Assembly: GCA_020073385.1 (NCBI GenBank)
Contig: JAIQFH010000014.1
Span: forward strand, 1-64,000
DNA: 64,000 nucleotides
Direction of reading: 5' to 3'
From: Terriglobia bacterium
Lineage (GTDB): Bacteria; Acidobacteriota; Terriglobia; Terriglobales; Acidobacteriaceae
Positions 42,459 through 51,932 of the stretch are shown one piece after another; within the stretch, counting starts at the first letter, position 1, and every line of letters begins with the position of its first letter. The notes below the pieces were generated by a model, which was not told the origin of the DNA, ran no database searches, and saw only the letters and a program-made list of their open reading frames with translations. The position numbers were made by a program, and so were the translations under genes.

Positions 42459-44003
42459 CTACTCCGGCACGACCTCTATCGCCGACACCGTCGCGTAACG
42501 CGTCACCGGCACAAACTCCAGCACCAGCTTCCCCTGCGCGTTCGGTTCCAGGCCCTTAATCTTGCGCACCAGCGGGCGGTTCTCCCCCACCTCATCAAGA
42601 ATATTCAGCTTCGCCAGCACCGTCTTCCCGTTACAGAAGACGTTAAACACGCGATCCTGCGGAGAACCGCTTCCATCACTCTGTGGAACTTCCGCATTCC
42701 CCGGTGCGGCGTGGTGTTCGATAAAGTGCAAGGTCACCGAGTACTTCCCAGGCGGAAGAGGAATGGCATAAGAAAAATGTCCCCAGCGCTCGGTCTCATA
42801 GAATTCAGGATCGTCTGTCCCCTGCGCCGGCTCCTGGCTGCTGCTGATCTGTCCGCCCTTGAAGTAGGCGTCGGGACTCCACCACCGGCTGTCATCGGAG
42901 TAGTACGGCACGTCGCGGGCCACGATGCGCACGGGCCGGATCTGCCCGCGCACTCCCGGCAGAATCTCGATGGCCGACAGCATGGCGCTGCCACTCCTTC
43001 CCGAGAAGCTGAGATGCAGTTGACCATCGCTGGCCGGAGAGATGTCGTGAAAGACCTTCACTTCCGCCGTCCGCTCGCCTCCCGCGTCGGCCAGCACGTC
43101 AAAGTCTCTGAGCAGGGTCTCACCGTTGGCCGTGACAGTCATTGTGCGGCTGCCTTCGCCACCTCCACCCGCATTCTCCGGGCCGTATTGAGTCTCCGCG
43201 AAGTGCATGCGCAGTTCATACGTCCCCGGCTTCAGCGGAATGTTGTAGCTGAACTCTCCCTGCCGGCTGGTGCGGTAGATGATGGGATCTTGCGTCCGCC
43301 AGATGTGCTGGACCGCGCTCTGCACCGCGTTTCCGCCAGAAAAGTAAGTATCCGGATTCCACACTTTGCCCGCGTGATCGACGTACTTGCGGCTCGATCC
43401 GGCCAGAATATGGACTTCTTCTCCGACGGGAAGCCCGACCGAGGGTTCGGCAAGAGGCTGGGAATAAGAAGGAGCGGATACCAGCTGCGGCTTATGTCGC
43501 TTTCCCACCAGAAACGCGGCAACAACCAATCCGCACAACAAAAGGACGGCAGCGCCCATCAGCCAGAAAGCCCTGGAGTTCCTGGGCGATCGATGCTCAG
43601 GTGGCGAAGGCTTCTCCGGCTCACTCGCCGCCGGCGTCGCCTGATCCTGCACTACCACGCGCTGAAACAAAGGCACGTACTGTCCCACCGGAACCGTAAT
43701 GTGGATCGCATGTGCGGCTCCCTCTCGGGCGTAGTACTCGCCTAACCGCTTGCGCAGCCGGTTGGCCTGCACGCGCACGATGGAATCCGTATCCTGATCG
43801 AACGAGTCCTGGCGATCGAAGACGTCGAGCGCAACGGAATACTCCTTAATCTGATCGGTTTCTCCTGTGAATGTTTTTTCGCAGAGATAAGTCAGTAGAT
43901 GGCTGAGCGCCGGGGATCGCGCAAAGAGCGGCGACTGCAACACGGCCTGCAACTCAGCCCGTTCTTCTTCCCAGGATATCGACACCGCCATGGTCGAAGG
44001 CAC
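42459..44003 (-). CDS. Membrane protein with regulator-like N-terminus and two malectin-like domains
   Basis: 514 residues from a GTG at 44003, supported by GGGAGG six bases upstream. Residues about 12-115 match a domain frequent in acidobacterial and myxobacterial regulators (LLTYLCEKTFTGETDQIKEY, VRVQANRLRKRLGEYY, VPVGQYVPLF). One membrane helix follows at about 147-167 (FWLMGAAVLLLCGLVVAAF). The outer part holds two malectin-like, carbohydrate-binding domains (residues about 195-345 and 350-512), each with YELRMHFAE or YSVTLHFIE strands. It may sense glycans outside and signal inside; this is inference. Confidence 0.7.
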   Translation of the reverse strand: MPSTMAVSISWEEERAELQAVLQSPLFARSPALSHLLTYLCEKTFTGETDQIKEYSVALDVFDRQDSFDQDTDSIVRVQANRLRKRLGEYYAREGAAHAIHITVPVGQYVPLFQRVVVQDQATPAASEPEKPSPPEHRSPRNSRAFWLMGAAVLLLCGLVVAAFLVGKRHKPQLVSAPSYSQPLAEPSVGLPVGEEVHILAGSSRKYVDHAGKVWNPDTYFSGGNAVQSAVQHIWRTQDPIIYRTSRQGEFSYNIPLKPGTYELRMHFAETQYGPENAGGGGEGSRTMTVTANGETLLRDFDVLADAGGERTAEVKVFHDISPASDGQLHLSFSGRSGSAMLSAIEILPGVRGQIRPVRIVARDVPYYSDDSRWWSPDAYFKGGQISSSQEPAQGTDDPEFYETERWGHFSYAIPLPPGKYSVTLHFIEHHAAPGNAEVPQSDGSGSPQDRVFNVFCNGKTVLAKLNILDEVGENRPLVRKIKGLEPNAQGKLVLEFVPVTRYATVSAIEVVPE

Positions 44004-44323
44004 CCGAAGCCTCCCTCAATCTGGAACTATGCGCCTTCTGCTTCTTTTATACGCCTGTCCGGAGATTATGTTTGCTGCAAACGGTTACGTAACCCTTGTA
44101 ACCCGCGTTGCTTTCTGCCGACTTAGATGCTTGTTGTCTTTCGCATCAAGCCGACCAAGTGCTTGCGTTCGTATAGTTTATCTTTCCCTGCCGAGTTGAT
44201 TTCCCCGGACTAACCTCCAGGTAGCGGATATAGCGTTGTAGCACTCCACAAATCACGGCATAACTGACTCAGTCGCGGTGAGCAGGACGCCCGAACCTGG
44301 GCAGCCGCGAGAAAGAGGCTAAT
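44004..44323. other. Divergent promoter region
   Basis: 320 bp between the malectin-like gene and the TPR gene. AT-rich patches around 44050-44100 and 44165-44235 could hold promoters in both directions. I see no clear gene, repeat or named site. Confidence 0.4.
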
Positions 44324-45094
44324 ATGCGGAACACCATACTAAGGATCATGATGCTGGCGCTGCTCGTCACTCTGTCGCGATACGGCGCTGCCGCTGCCGC
44401 ACCCGAGCAGGGCGACATCAATATGAAGGCGATGACGGTTGCCGAACTGGAGAAGGCCGGTGACCAGGCGCGCTCAGTCAAGGATTACAACCTGGCGATC
44501 GACTACTTCCAGGCAGCACTGCGCAAGGATCGCAAAAACGCCGTCATCTACAACAAACTCGGCCTCGCCGAGCTTCGCAAGGAGGACCTGGGTTCGGCCC
44601 GAACGCATTTTGAGCGAGCCGTCAAGGTGAACTCCAAGTATGCGGAAGCCGTCAACAACATCGGCGCCGTGTATTACATGCAGAAGAATTATGGCTCGGC
44701 AGCGAAATACTTCAAGAAGGCCGTCGCTCTGAGCGAGACCGACGCAACCTTCCATGTGAATCTCGGGGCGGCGTGGTTCAGCCAGAAGAAGATGGATCGC
44801 GCCATCGCCGAGTACATGCGGGCCATGGAGCTCGACCCTGATGCGCTCCGGCATGACAACCGGACCGGCATCGCAGCGCAGATCTCGAGCCCCGAGGAGC
44901 GCGCGCAATACTCCTATCTGTTGGCGAAAGCCTATGCCAAGCGCGGTGACGTCGAAGGCTGCCTGCAATGCCTGAAGCGCGCCAAGGAAGATGGCTACCG
45001 CAATCTGGCGAACGTCTACAAAGACGAGGAGTTCAGCCACTTGCGCGAGAACCCGAGACTGCAGGAGGTGGTACCTCCGCCGACGGCGAAGTAG
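44324..45094 (+). CDS. Secreted TPR protein
   Basis: 256 residues with GAGG before the ATG. A signal peptide (MRNTILRIMMLALLVTLSRY to AAAAAP) precedes four or five TPR units (YNLAIDYFQAALRKDRKNA, then AEAVNNIGAVYYMQKNYGSA). A helical C-terminus ends in PPPTAK. It probably acts as a periplasmic scaffold. It is divergent from the malectin-like gene and may work with it. Confidence 0.75.
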   Translation: MRNTILRIMMLALLVTLSRYGAAAAAPEQGDINMKAMTVAELEKAGDQARSVKDYNLAIDYFQAALRKDRKNAVIYNKLGLAELRKEDLGSARTHFERAVKVNSKYAEAVNNIGAVYYMQKNYGSAAKYFKKAVALSETDATFHVNLGAAWFSQKKMDRAIAEYMRAMELDPDALRHDNRTGIAAQISSPEERAQYSYLLAKAYAKRGDVEGCLQCLKRAKEDGYRNLANVYKDEEFSHLRENPRLQEVVPPPTAK

Positions 45095-45191
45095 AACCGG
45101 ACTTCGTGGCTTCTCCTCTGCCTGGGACAGAGGAGAAGCCCGGCGGGGCGGCTCGCAGCTCTCTCCAAAAGTCGCCCCGTATCCATCGTTG

Positions 45192-46517
45192 TCACTTCTT
45201 CGGGAAAATCTCCCGATTCATCTCTTCAACCGACGCCGACTCAGGATGCTCGGCTTTCCAGCGCATCGCCGCAGTAATGCGCGTGCGCCCGCTGGGATGA
45301 TCGTAGAAGATAAATTCTTCGACCGACCCTGGATCGAGCTTCCTATACTCGCCCAGCATCATATCGACATTCGCCTCGCCATCCGGCTGCTGTGCGGCGT
45401 TCAGCCCGTACATATCAGCTTCAAACTCCATGGTGCGGGTGATGGAGTTATTGATGGGCGTAGTGATGAACAGATAGAAGAACAACAGAACCGTAGCCAA
45501 TGGCAACACCGCGAGGTCCGTGATCCCGCGAATATCCCACACCGATCCCCACTTCGCCAGCGCGAAATTAATCCCCCAATTGACGAATGCGAATCCTATG
45601 AGTATCAGCACTCCGCTGATCACCAGCCCTTTGTACTCATGATTCAAAACGTAATGCCCCATCTCGTGCCCCATCGTGGTCTGAATTTCCGGCAGCGTGC
45701 AGCGCTTCAGCAGGTTGTCGTTCAACGAGATTCGCATCGTATTGGCGAAACCGCTGACGTTTGCGCTCACCCGATTCGACTGCTTGGAGGCGTCGAACTC
45801 GTAGACATCTCTCGCCGGAATGCCGTTGGCCCGAGCCATCTGAAGGATCGAGTCCTTGACGCGGACGTTTTCCAGGCTCTTGTATTTGTTGAAGAGAGGC
45901 GCGATGTACACCGGGGCGATCAAGCTCACAAACGCGAAAAAGACAATCATCAGCACGGCACCCCATACCCACCAACTCTTGCCCAGGCGCCGCACCAGCC
46001 CGAACAAGGGCACCATCAGAATTGCTCCGAGCACAACGCCTACTGCCAATCCGACCAACTGGTCGCGCATCCACTCGCCGAAATTCTGATTTAACAGTCC
46101 GTATTTATGCTCGCGGAAGTAGCCTTCATAGATGCCGAGCGGAAAGGTCAAGATTGAGAACACCACGATGAACTGCACCCAGTAAAACACGGTCTGTATA
46201 GGTCGAAAGCGCGTGATTCGCTCGGCGAGATTCCGCATCTTCGCCGACCAGCGGAAGTGCAGCATGAGCCATAAAACGAAAGCAGCGGAAAGAAAATCCC
46301 ATAAGAGGAGCCAGTACCCTCCTTCGAAGTAGGCATCTGATCGGGCACGCTGGTCGGGCGGCATTTTAGCCAGGTAGGCATCGACAGCGGCTTTGATATC
46401 GAACTGCGAAGCGGCGCTGGCAGAGGCTAACGGCGCTTTCGGAGTGTTCGTCTGGGCTAATGCAATCACCGCGGACAGCAGAACGACAGAGACGAGGAAT
46501 CGTACTGCTCGAATCAT
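45192..46517 (-). CDS. Ste24-like M48 metallopeptidase
   Basis: 441 residues from the ATG at 46517 with GGAGG upstream. The zinc site is TMGHEMGHYVLNHEYKG (HExxH) and the third ligand Glu lies in TMEFEADMYGL. The pattern ASKQSNRVSANVSGFANTMR and about seven membrane helices match CAAX prenyl protease 1/Ste24, full length. Bacterial versions act in membrane protein quality control rather than on prenylated proteins. It follows pyrC on the same strand with a 76-bp gap. Confidence 0.88.
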   Translation of the reverse strand: MIRAVRFLVSVVLLSAVIALAQTNTPKAPLASASAASQFDIKAAVDAYLAKMPPDQRARSDAYFEGGYWLLLWDFLSAAFVLWLMLHFRWSAKMRNLAERITRFRPIQTVFYWVQFIVVFSILTFPLGIYEGYFREHKYGLLNQNFGEWMRDQLVGLAVGVVLGAILMVPLFGLVRRLGKSWWVWGAVLMIVFFAFVSLIAPVYIAPLFNKYKSLENVRVKDSILQMARANGIPARDVYEFDASKQSNRVSANVSGFANTMRISLNDNLLKRCTLPEIQTTMGHEMGHYVLNHEYKGLVISGVLILIGFAFVNWGINFALAKWGSVWDIRGITDLAVLPLATVLLFFYLFITTPINNSITRTMEFEADMYGLNAAQQPDGEANVDMMLGEYRKLDPGSVEEFIFYDHPSGRTRITAAMRWKAEHPESASVEEMNREIFPKK

Positions 46518-46592
46518 ACGGCCTCCATTTTTTGAGAGGAAACGCAGCTGCGCAGTAACCACAGACTATTGGACGTGCCAGTCGCGCGTATA

Positions 46593-47894
46593 TTACATGC
46601 CGTAAACAATTCTTCCCGCCACAATCGTCGCCACTGCCTTTCCTGTCAGCTGACAGCCGTCAAAAGGCGTGTTTCGTGAGAGCGAGCGTGTATTCGCGGC
46701 TTCGAACGTCCACCGCTTCTTCGGATCGAAGATCGTAACGTCGGCAAAGCTACCGCGAGCGAGCGAACCGCGCCCGCTTAGATCGAACACTCGGGCCGGC
46801 CCCGACGTGAAGAGTTCCACAATCCTGGTTAGGGGGATCTTATGTGTACGGTGCAGGTGCGTAACTGCCAGTCCCAACGCCGTTTCTAGTCCCGTGATGC
46901 CGAAAGCCGCGCGCTCGAATTCCACTTGTTTTTCATGCGCCGCATGCGGAGCGTGGTCGGTGGCGATGGCGTCCACCGTGCCATCCGCCAGCGCGACGAG
47001 AATGGCTTCTCGGTCTGTCGCAGAACGCAGCGGCGGGTTCATCTTGAAGTTCGTGTCATACTCGCCCACGTTCTCATCAATCAAAGTGAAATGGTGCGGG
47101 GTAATCTCACACGTCACCCGCGCTTTGGCGCGCTTCCCCCGCCTTACCGCCTTCAGCGCATCAGACGTGGAAAGGTGTGCCACGTGCAGCCGCGATTCTC
47201 GAATCTGCTGCGCGAGCGTGACGTCGCGATCCACAACTGTCGCTTCGGCAGATCCGGGCATGGCTCGCAGTCCCAGACGGAAGCTAGTCGGGCCGGCATG
47301 CATCGAGCAATTTTCCGTGACGCGCGTGTCTTCTGCATGCTGCACCACCGGAAGGTTCAATTCCGCCCCGAGCCGCAGCGCCATGCGCATGATGTCGTCG
47401 TCGAGGATGGGCTTGCCATCGTCGGTCACAGCCACGGCGCCCGCGCGCTGCAGGGCACTGAAATCAGTGAGGGTTCCTCCCTTGCTGCCACGCGTCGCCG
47501 CTGCGATTGGAAACACGTTCACCACAGCTCCCCGCTCCGGCTGCCGCAGCCAACTCACCCACTCTGCTGTATCGACCACCGGCTGGGTGTTGGGCATTGT
47601 GCACACGGACGTGAATCCGCCCGCCGCCGCAGCCGCTGTACCCGTGGCGATCGTCTCCTTGTAGCTCTGGCCGGGCTCACGCAGGTGGACGTGCAGATCA
47701 ATGAACCCCGGCGCCACGATCAGGCCCCTCGCGTCAAACTTCTCGTCCCCCCCTCCGCGAATCTTGTTGGGCACCGCAACCTCGACCACACGCCCATCCC
47801 GCAACAGCACATCCATCGACGCATTAATCCTCGCCGCGGGATCGATCAGGTGGCCGCCCTTGATCAATAAACTTTTCTGTTCCGGGCGTGTCAT
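46593..47894 (-). CDS. pyrC: Dihydroorotase
   Basis: 433 residues, class I. The metal ligands are in FIDLHVHLREPGQSYKETI, the bridging acidic/lysine-equivalent region in AVTDDGKPILDDDIMRMAL, and later His in VVQHAED and TCEITPHHFTL. A catalytic Asp is in AIATDHAPHA. It catalyses ring closure of carbamoyl-aspartate to dihydroorotate in pyrimidine synthesis, directly after the PyrB step. It is 154 bp from pyrB, with a dispersed repeat in the gap. Confidence 0.93.
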   Translation of the reverse strand: MTRPEQKSLLIKGGHLIDPAARINASMDVLLRDGRVVEVAVPNKIRGGGDEKFDARGLIVAPGFIDLHVHLREPGQSYKETIATGTAAAAAGGFTSVCTMPNTQPVVDTAEWVSWLRQPERGAVVNVFPIAAATRGSKGGTLTDFSALQRAGAVAVTDDGKPILDDDIMRMALRLGAELNLPVVQHAEDTRVTENCSMHAGPTSFRLGLRAMPGSAEATVVDRDVTLAQQIRESRLHVAHLSTSDALKAVRRGKRAKARVTCEITPHHFTLIDENVGEYDTNFKMNPPLRSATDREAILVALADGTVDAIATDHAPHAAHEKQVEFERAAFGITGLETALGLAVTHLHRTHKIPLTRIVELFTSGPARVFDLSGRGSLARGSFADVTIFDPKKRWTFEAANTRSLSRNTPFDGCQLTGKAVATIVAGRIVYGM

Positions 47895-47906
47895 CGAGCC
47901 CCCGCT

Positions 47907-47950
47907 TTGTCATCCTGAGCGCGTTCTTTGCGCGAAGGACCTGTGCAACT
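47907..47950. repeat. Dispersed repeat GTCATCCTGAGCG type (pyrB-pyrC gap)
   Basis: TTGTCATCCTGAGCGCG continuing to GCGAAGGACCTGTGCAAC, related to the arms between tdh and kbl. Sequences of this type are common between genes in environmental genomes. Confidence 0.5.
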
Positions 47951-48048
47951 CTGCTGCTCACACGGGCGACGTACGGATGCTTCGCTCCGCACGGCAGAGA
48001 GCAATCCGCGTTGATCTGCGTACATCCGCGGAATGGAAGTTGCCGGCC

Positions 48049-48963
48049 TCATCGCACCTTCCCCAGCGCACGCGCCAGAATCGCCATCCGCGTCGGCACG
48101 CCATTGTGCACTTCGTCGACGATCACCGACTGCGGACCATCCGCCACTTCGGCGGTCAATTCCAGCCCGCGAATGATCGGCCCCGGATGCATCACGATCG
48201 CATCCCGCTTTGCCAGCTTCAGTCGCGCCGCCGTCATCTGATAGCGCGCAATATAATCCTGCAGGCGAATCTTCTGTCCGGCGAGCCGCTCCGTCTGCAC
48301 CCGCAGCAGCATGACCACGTCGGTTCCGCGCAATGCATCTTCGATATGACGGGTCACCCGCAATCCCGGCACGAGCGTCGCCGCGACATCAGGCACAAAC
48401 TCGGGTGGGCCGCACAGCGTAATCTTCACTTCAAACCGAGTCAGCAGGTGACAAGCGCTACGCGCGACTCGGCTGTGGAAAATGTCTCCGATGATGGTCG
48501 CTTGCAGTCCTTTGAATGATTTCTTGTGTTTGAGGATCGTCACCGCATCCAGCAGCGCTTGCGAAGGATGCTCGTGCATCCCGTCGCCAGCATTGATGAT
48601 CGGAATATCGAGATGCGTCGCCATCAGGTGCGGCGCGCCCGCCGAAGGATGCCGCATCACAATGCAGTCCGCTCCCACCGCTCGCAACGTGTATCCGGTA
48701 TCGATCACCGACTCGCCCTTTTCGATGCTCGATCCCGACGACTGCACGAGTGTGGTCATCGCGCCTAGCGACTTGGCGGCGAATTCGAACGACGACCGCG
48801 TCCGGGTGGAAGCTTCGTAAAAGAGAAGCACGACTCTCTTGCCCCGCAGCAAAGGACGCGCCTTCTGCGGATTCATCCGGCGCGCCAGCTTCAGCAGGCC
48901 CACGATTTCTTTCGTGTCGAGATGTTCGATCCCAAGCAGCGAACCGCGTGCGGGCTTATTCAT
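48049..48963 (-). CDS. pyrB: Aspartate carbamoyltransferase catalytic subunit
   Basis: 304 residues. Carbamoyl phosphate and aspartate sites are visible: FYEASTRTRSSFEFAAKSLG, then VMRHPSAGAPHLMATHL, NAGDGMHEHPSQALLDA and the C-terminal VMHPGPIIRGLELT. It makes carbamoyl-aspartate, the first committed step of pyrimidine synthesis. No pyrR precedes it and no pyrI follows, so the enzyme is probably of the class without a PyrI regulatory chain. It is divergent from the Gfo/Idh/MocA gene. Confidence 0.93.
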   Translation of the reverse strand: MNKPARGSLLGIEHLDTKEIVGLLKLARRMNPQKARPLLRGKRVVLLFYEASTRTRSSFEFAAKSLGAMTTLVQSSGSSIEKGESVIDTGYTLRAVGADCIVMRHPSAGAPHLMATHLDIPIINAGDGMHEHPSQALLDAVTILKHKKSFKGLQATIIGDIFHSRVARSACHLLTRFEVKITLCGPPEFVPDVAATLVPGLRVTRHIEDALRGTDVVMLLRVQTERLAGQKIRLQDYIARYQMTAARLKLAKRDAIVMHPGPIIRGLELTAEVADGPQSVIVDEVHNGVPTRMAILARALGKVR

Positions 48964-49067
48964 CGAGACAGGTTCGTCAACAAAAGTGCAAACGGTGCAT
49001 CATACGCGGCAGGCGAGCACGCCGCAAGAGCTGGCGTCTCGCGGCACTCCGAAGGAGTGAAGATTCT

Positions 49068-49118
49068 TGTGGAAACAGCCGCCTTCGGCTGTTCGGCCGC
49101 GCGAGCGGCCGTTTTTCC
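49068..49118. repeat. Intergenic palindromic repeat, family B
   Basis: TGTGGAAACAGCCGCCTTCG with stem ACAGCCGCCTTCGGCTGT, then GGCCGCGCGAGCGGCC as the second stem and a T-run. Same unit as at 57331 and 31499. The T-run could make it a terminator. Confidence 0.65.
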
Positions 49119-49245
49119 CTTGCATGGGAAATTCAACCTCAGACGGACAGTCGAAGGCAGCCGTCCCCACATAATCAGGCAGGGATGCTCTCCTGCCGCG
49201 TTTGCATTTACAATCCTTGCGGCAACCGGCCATCGAGATAATCTC

Positions 49246-50268
49246 CTGCCTTCCCAAAGTCCGATCTCTGTCGCGGTGGTGGGCGTGGGCGTCTTTGGAC
49301 GAAATCATGCCCGAGTCTACAAGGAACTGGAACAACAAGGGGAACCGGTGCGACTGCTGGGAGTGGTCGATCCGGACACTGCTCGCGCCGACGCCGTCGC
49401 GCGCGAGTTCGGATGCAAGGCGTTTGGCTCGGTTGCGCAACTGGTCACCACTCATAGTGAGGTGCAGGCGGCGTCGATCGCCGCTCCGACCGTGCACCAT
49501 CTTTCGGTTGCGTCGGAACTGATGAAAGCAGGCGTCGATGTTCTCATCGAGAAGCCGCTGGCGGCGAGCCTGAGTGAGGCCGAACAGCTGGCGAAGCTCG
49601 CGACGGCGCATAAAAGAATTGTGCAAGTCGGGCATCTTGAGCGCTTCAATCCGGCCGTGCAGGCGACCTTACCTATCCTGACGCAGCCGATGTTTTTCGA
49701 GGTGCACCGACTGAGTGTGTTCACTCCGCGATCGCTGGATGTGGACGTCGTGCTCGATCTCATGATTCACGATCTCGACATTGTCCTCGCCTTCGCCAAA
49801 TCGCCGGTGCGCGAGGTGCGTGCCGTAGGACTCCCGGTGCTGTCCGGGAAAGTCGACATCGCCAACGTTCGGCTCGAGTTCGAATCGGGCTGCATCGCCA
49901 ATTTCACCGCCAGCCGGGTTTCGACCGAGCGAGTGCGCAAGCTGCGATTCTTCCAGCCGCGGCAGTATGTTTCGCTCGATTACGGCCGTCAGGAAGTGCT
50001 GGTATTCACGGTAGGATCCGACGGCGCTTCGGCGGGGACGCCATCGGTCAATCCGCAGATTGGCGTCAACAAGATCGCGGTAGCTGCGGAAGAGCCGCTG
50101 CATGCTGAATTGAAATCTTTCCTGCGCGCGGTGCGACAGAGATCGACACCGGTCGTGTCGCTGGAAGACGGCCAACGTGCACTCGGATTGGCGCTGGAGA
50201 TTGTAGGAGCAATTCGCGAGCACGGGAAGAAGGTGGGGCTGGCCGGAATGGCAAAGGCGAAAAACTAG
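49246..50268 (+). CDS. Gfo/Idh/MocA-family oxidoreductase
   Basis: About 340 residues. The NAD loop is VAVVGVGVFGRNHARVY near the start, the EKP motif is VLIEKPLAASLSEAEQLAKL, and the catalytic region is DLMIHDLDIVLAF. It resembles UDP-GlcNAc 3-dehydrogenase (GnnA)-like proteins, but the product is not certain. There is no ATG, GTG or TTG at the expected start just before the beta strand; a CTG at 49246 is the nearest candidate. In-frame GTG codons at 49058 and 49070 would read through a palindromic repeat. Confidence 0.75.
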   Translation: MPSQSPISVAVVGVGVFGRNHARVYKELEQQGEPVRLLGVVDPDTARADAVAREFGCKAFGSVAQLVTTHSEVQAASIAAPTVHHLSVASELMKAGVDVLIEKPLAASLSEAEQLAKLATAHKRIVQVGHLERFNPAVQATLPILTQPMFFEVHRLSVFTPRSLDVDVVLDLMIHDLDIVLAFAKSPVREVRAVGLPVLSGKVDIANVRLEFESGCIANFTASRVSTERVRKLRFFQPRQYVSLDYGRQEVLVFTVGSDGASAGTPSVNPQIGVNKIAVAAEEPLHAELKSFLRAVRQRSTPVVSLEDGQRALGLALEIVGAIREHGKKVGLAGMAKAKN

Positions 50269-50274
50269 GTTCGG

Positions 50275-50351
50275 CCACGGATCTCCACGGATTTTCACCG
50301 ATACCCCTCACAATCTGTCGCTTTATCCGTGACAATCCGTGAGATCCGTGG
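50275..50351. terminator. Inverted repeat after the Gfo/Idh/MocA gene
   Basis: Arms CCACGGATCTCCACGGATT (50275-50293) and AATCCGTGAGATCCGTGG (50334-50351) are almost perfectly complementary and are followed by CGTTTTTAC. It begins 7 bp after the stop at 50268. It fits a terminator, although this sequence type is also a known dispersed repeat. Confidence 0.5.
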
Positions 50352-50557
50352 CGTTTTTACATATATTTACAGACCAAGGTCGCGCGCGAAATCTGGAGAG
50401 CAGAATCCCGGGAAAGATGCGAAAATAGAGACACCTTGGTTGTAGAGCAGCGCGCACCGTTGGCAGCACTTCCACGACAGCCGGATGCAACGCCGCGACT
50501 GCATTTCGTGTCTAACGACAGGCGGATACAGCTAAGTCCTATTAGCTAAACCAACGC

Positions 50558-51664
50558 ATGCCGATCACGCAAATTCCATTCCAGGACCCGGTCGCTCCGC
50601 CTGAGAAGAGCCAACCCGAGCAGTTGGGACTCTACGACCAAGAGGACTGGGAAACGGCGTACCGCGAGCTGGATGCCCGGGTGCCGCACCTGCTGATCCA
50701 GTTGCAGGATGATCTGCAGCGCTCGCGTCGGCGCGAAGCGGCGTGGATTTCGATCATCGGACACCTCCTTGTGTTCATCGTGCTGTGGAACCTCCCACTG
50801 ATCGAGAAGACGGTCGGATGGCACCGCACGGTGGTTATCCCGGTGAATCCGTTGCAGGACAAGAATGTAACGTTCCTGCCTTTGCCGCCGGACGCACAAA
50901 AGCTAACGCGCAAGCCGAACACGAACATCGCGTCGGACAAGGACCGCATTGCAATGTCGCGGCATCCGCACCTCGATCCGAAGGAATTGCAGAAGATCCT
51001 CGCGACCCCGCCTCCCGGTCGACCGGGCGCAAGTGGCCCATCTGCAGCGCAGCCGTCTCCGCCGCAGCAGGCGATGGCGCAGAATCCGCCATCGATTCAG
51101 CCGCAGCAACAGCAGGCGACGCAGCGTCCGCAGTTTGAGAGCAACCAGACGGCGCAATTGCAGACGCCGCAGTCCAAGAACTCATTCAGCAAATACGCGG
51201 CGGGGATGAGTGCCGGTTCGGCGATTCAGCAGGCGGCAGAAGCTGCCGCAGAGCGCCGTGGTGCAGGTGGAGGCCAGGGAGGCGACTTCGGGCTGGGGAC
51301 GGGAGCGCGCGGGCAACAAGCCGGCGCTCTTGACATTCTCAGTGATACCCAAGGCGTGGACTTCGGTCCCTACCTCGAGCGCATTCTTCATGACGTGCGG
51401 CAGAACTGGGAGTTATTCATCCCAGAATCGGCGAGGATGGGAAAGAAGGGCAAACTGGCAATTGAATTTGCCATCACTAAAGACGGACAGGTTGCGGAAA
51501 TGAAGCTGGTGGCCACTTCCGACGACTCCGCTTTGGACCGTGCTGCATGGAGCGCAATCACGCACTCGAATCCCTTTCCTCCGCTTCCCAGGGAATTTAC
51601 CGGGCCTTATCTTGCCCTGCGGTTTCGCTTCTATTACAACCCTGACAAGGCAGACCTGCAGTAG
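50558..51664 (+). CDS. TonB-family energy-transducing protein
   Basis: 368 residues. One membrane helix lies at about residues 64-82 (AAWISIIGHLLVFIVLWNLP). Pro/Gln-rich linkers follow (about 150-215), and the C-terminal TonB-like domain starts near 285 (YLERILHDVRQNWELFIPES to AITHSNPFPPLPREF). TonB-type proteins pass proton-motive energy to outer-membrane transporters. No ExbB/ExbD or receptor gene is adjacent. The N-terminal cytoplasmic segment of about 60 residues is longer than usual. Confidence 0.8.
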   Translation: MPITQIPFQDPVAPPEKSQPEQLGLYDQEDWETAYRELDARVPHLLIQLQDDLQRSRRREAAWISIIGHLLVFIVLWNLPLIEKTVGWHRTVVIPVNPLQDKNVTFLPLPPDAQKLTRKPNTNIASDKDRIAMSRHPHLDPKELQKILATPPPGRPGASGPSAAQPSPPQQAMAQNPPSIQPQQQQATQRPQFESNQTAQLQTPQSKNSFSKYAAGMSAGSAIQQAAEAAAERRGAGGGQGGDFGLGTGARGQQAGALDILSDTQGVDFGPYLERILHDVRQNWELFIPESARMGKKGKLAIEFAITKDGQVAEMKLVATSDDSALDRAAWSAITHSNPFPPLPREFTGPYLALRFRFYYNPDKADLQ

Positions 51665-51787
51665 GTTCGCCCTCGAATCCTTCCTGTTCGCAACACAATC
51701 AAAACAGCTGTCGATACTGGAAGATATAGCTATCGCACAAATGGCTTTGGGAAGGGCGGTTCTTATCCGCACCGCAAAAAGGGTTTA

Positions 51788-51851
51788 GTGGAAGAGCGGC
51801 GCTTTAGCGCCGCGTCAGGTCCACCAGGGACTGGGCTTTAGCCCCTGAGGG
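51788..51851. repeat. Intergenic palindromic repeat, family A
   Basis: GTGGAAGAGCGGCGCTTTAG with stem GCGGCGCTTTAGCGCCGC, then GGGCTTTAGCCCCTGAGGG. Same two-stem layout as at 38018, 62034 and 63529. Confidence 0.7.
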
Positions 51852-51932
51852 AATGCGCAGTTTAAGCTTTCGGATCAGCGTGAGATAGCTGGATCGCTTC
51901 GATTTCGTAGCGCAAGGCAGGAGAGACCCCAT

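Noticed and set aside
42435-43745. 436-codon open frame opposite the malectin-like gene
   Set aside because: Antisense shadow rich in His and Arg; the minus-strand frame has a good ribosome site and recognised domains.
48922-49245. Use of the ATG at 48922 as start of the Gfo/Idh/MocA gene
   Set aside because: It would overlap the start of pyrB on the other strand and read through a palindromic repeat, giving over 100 residues unlike the family.
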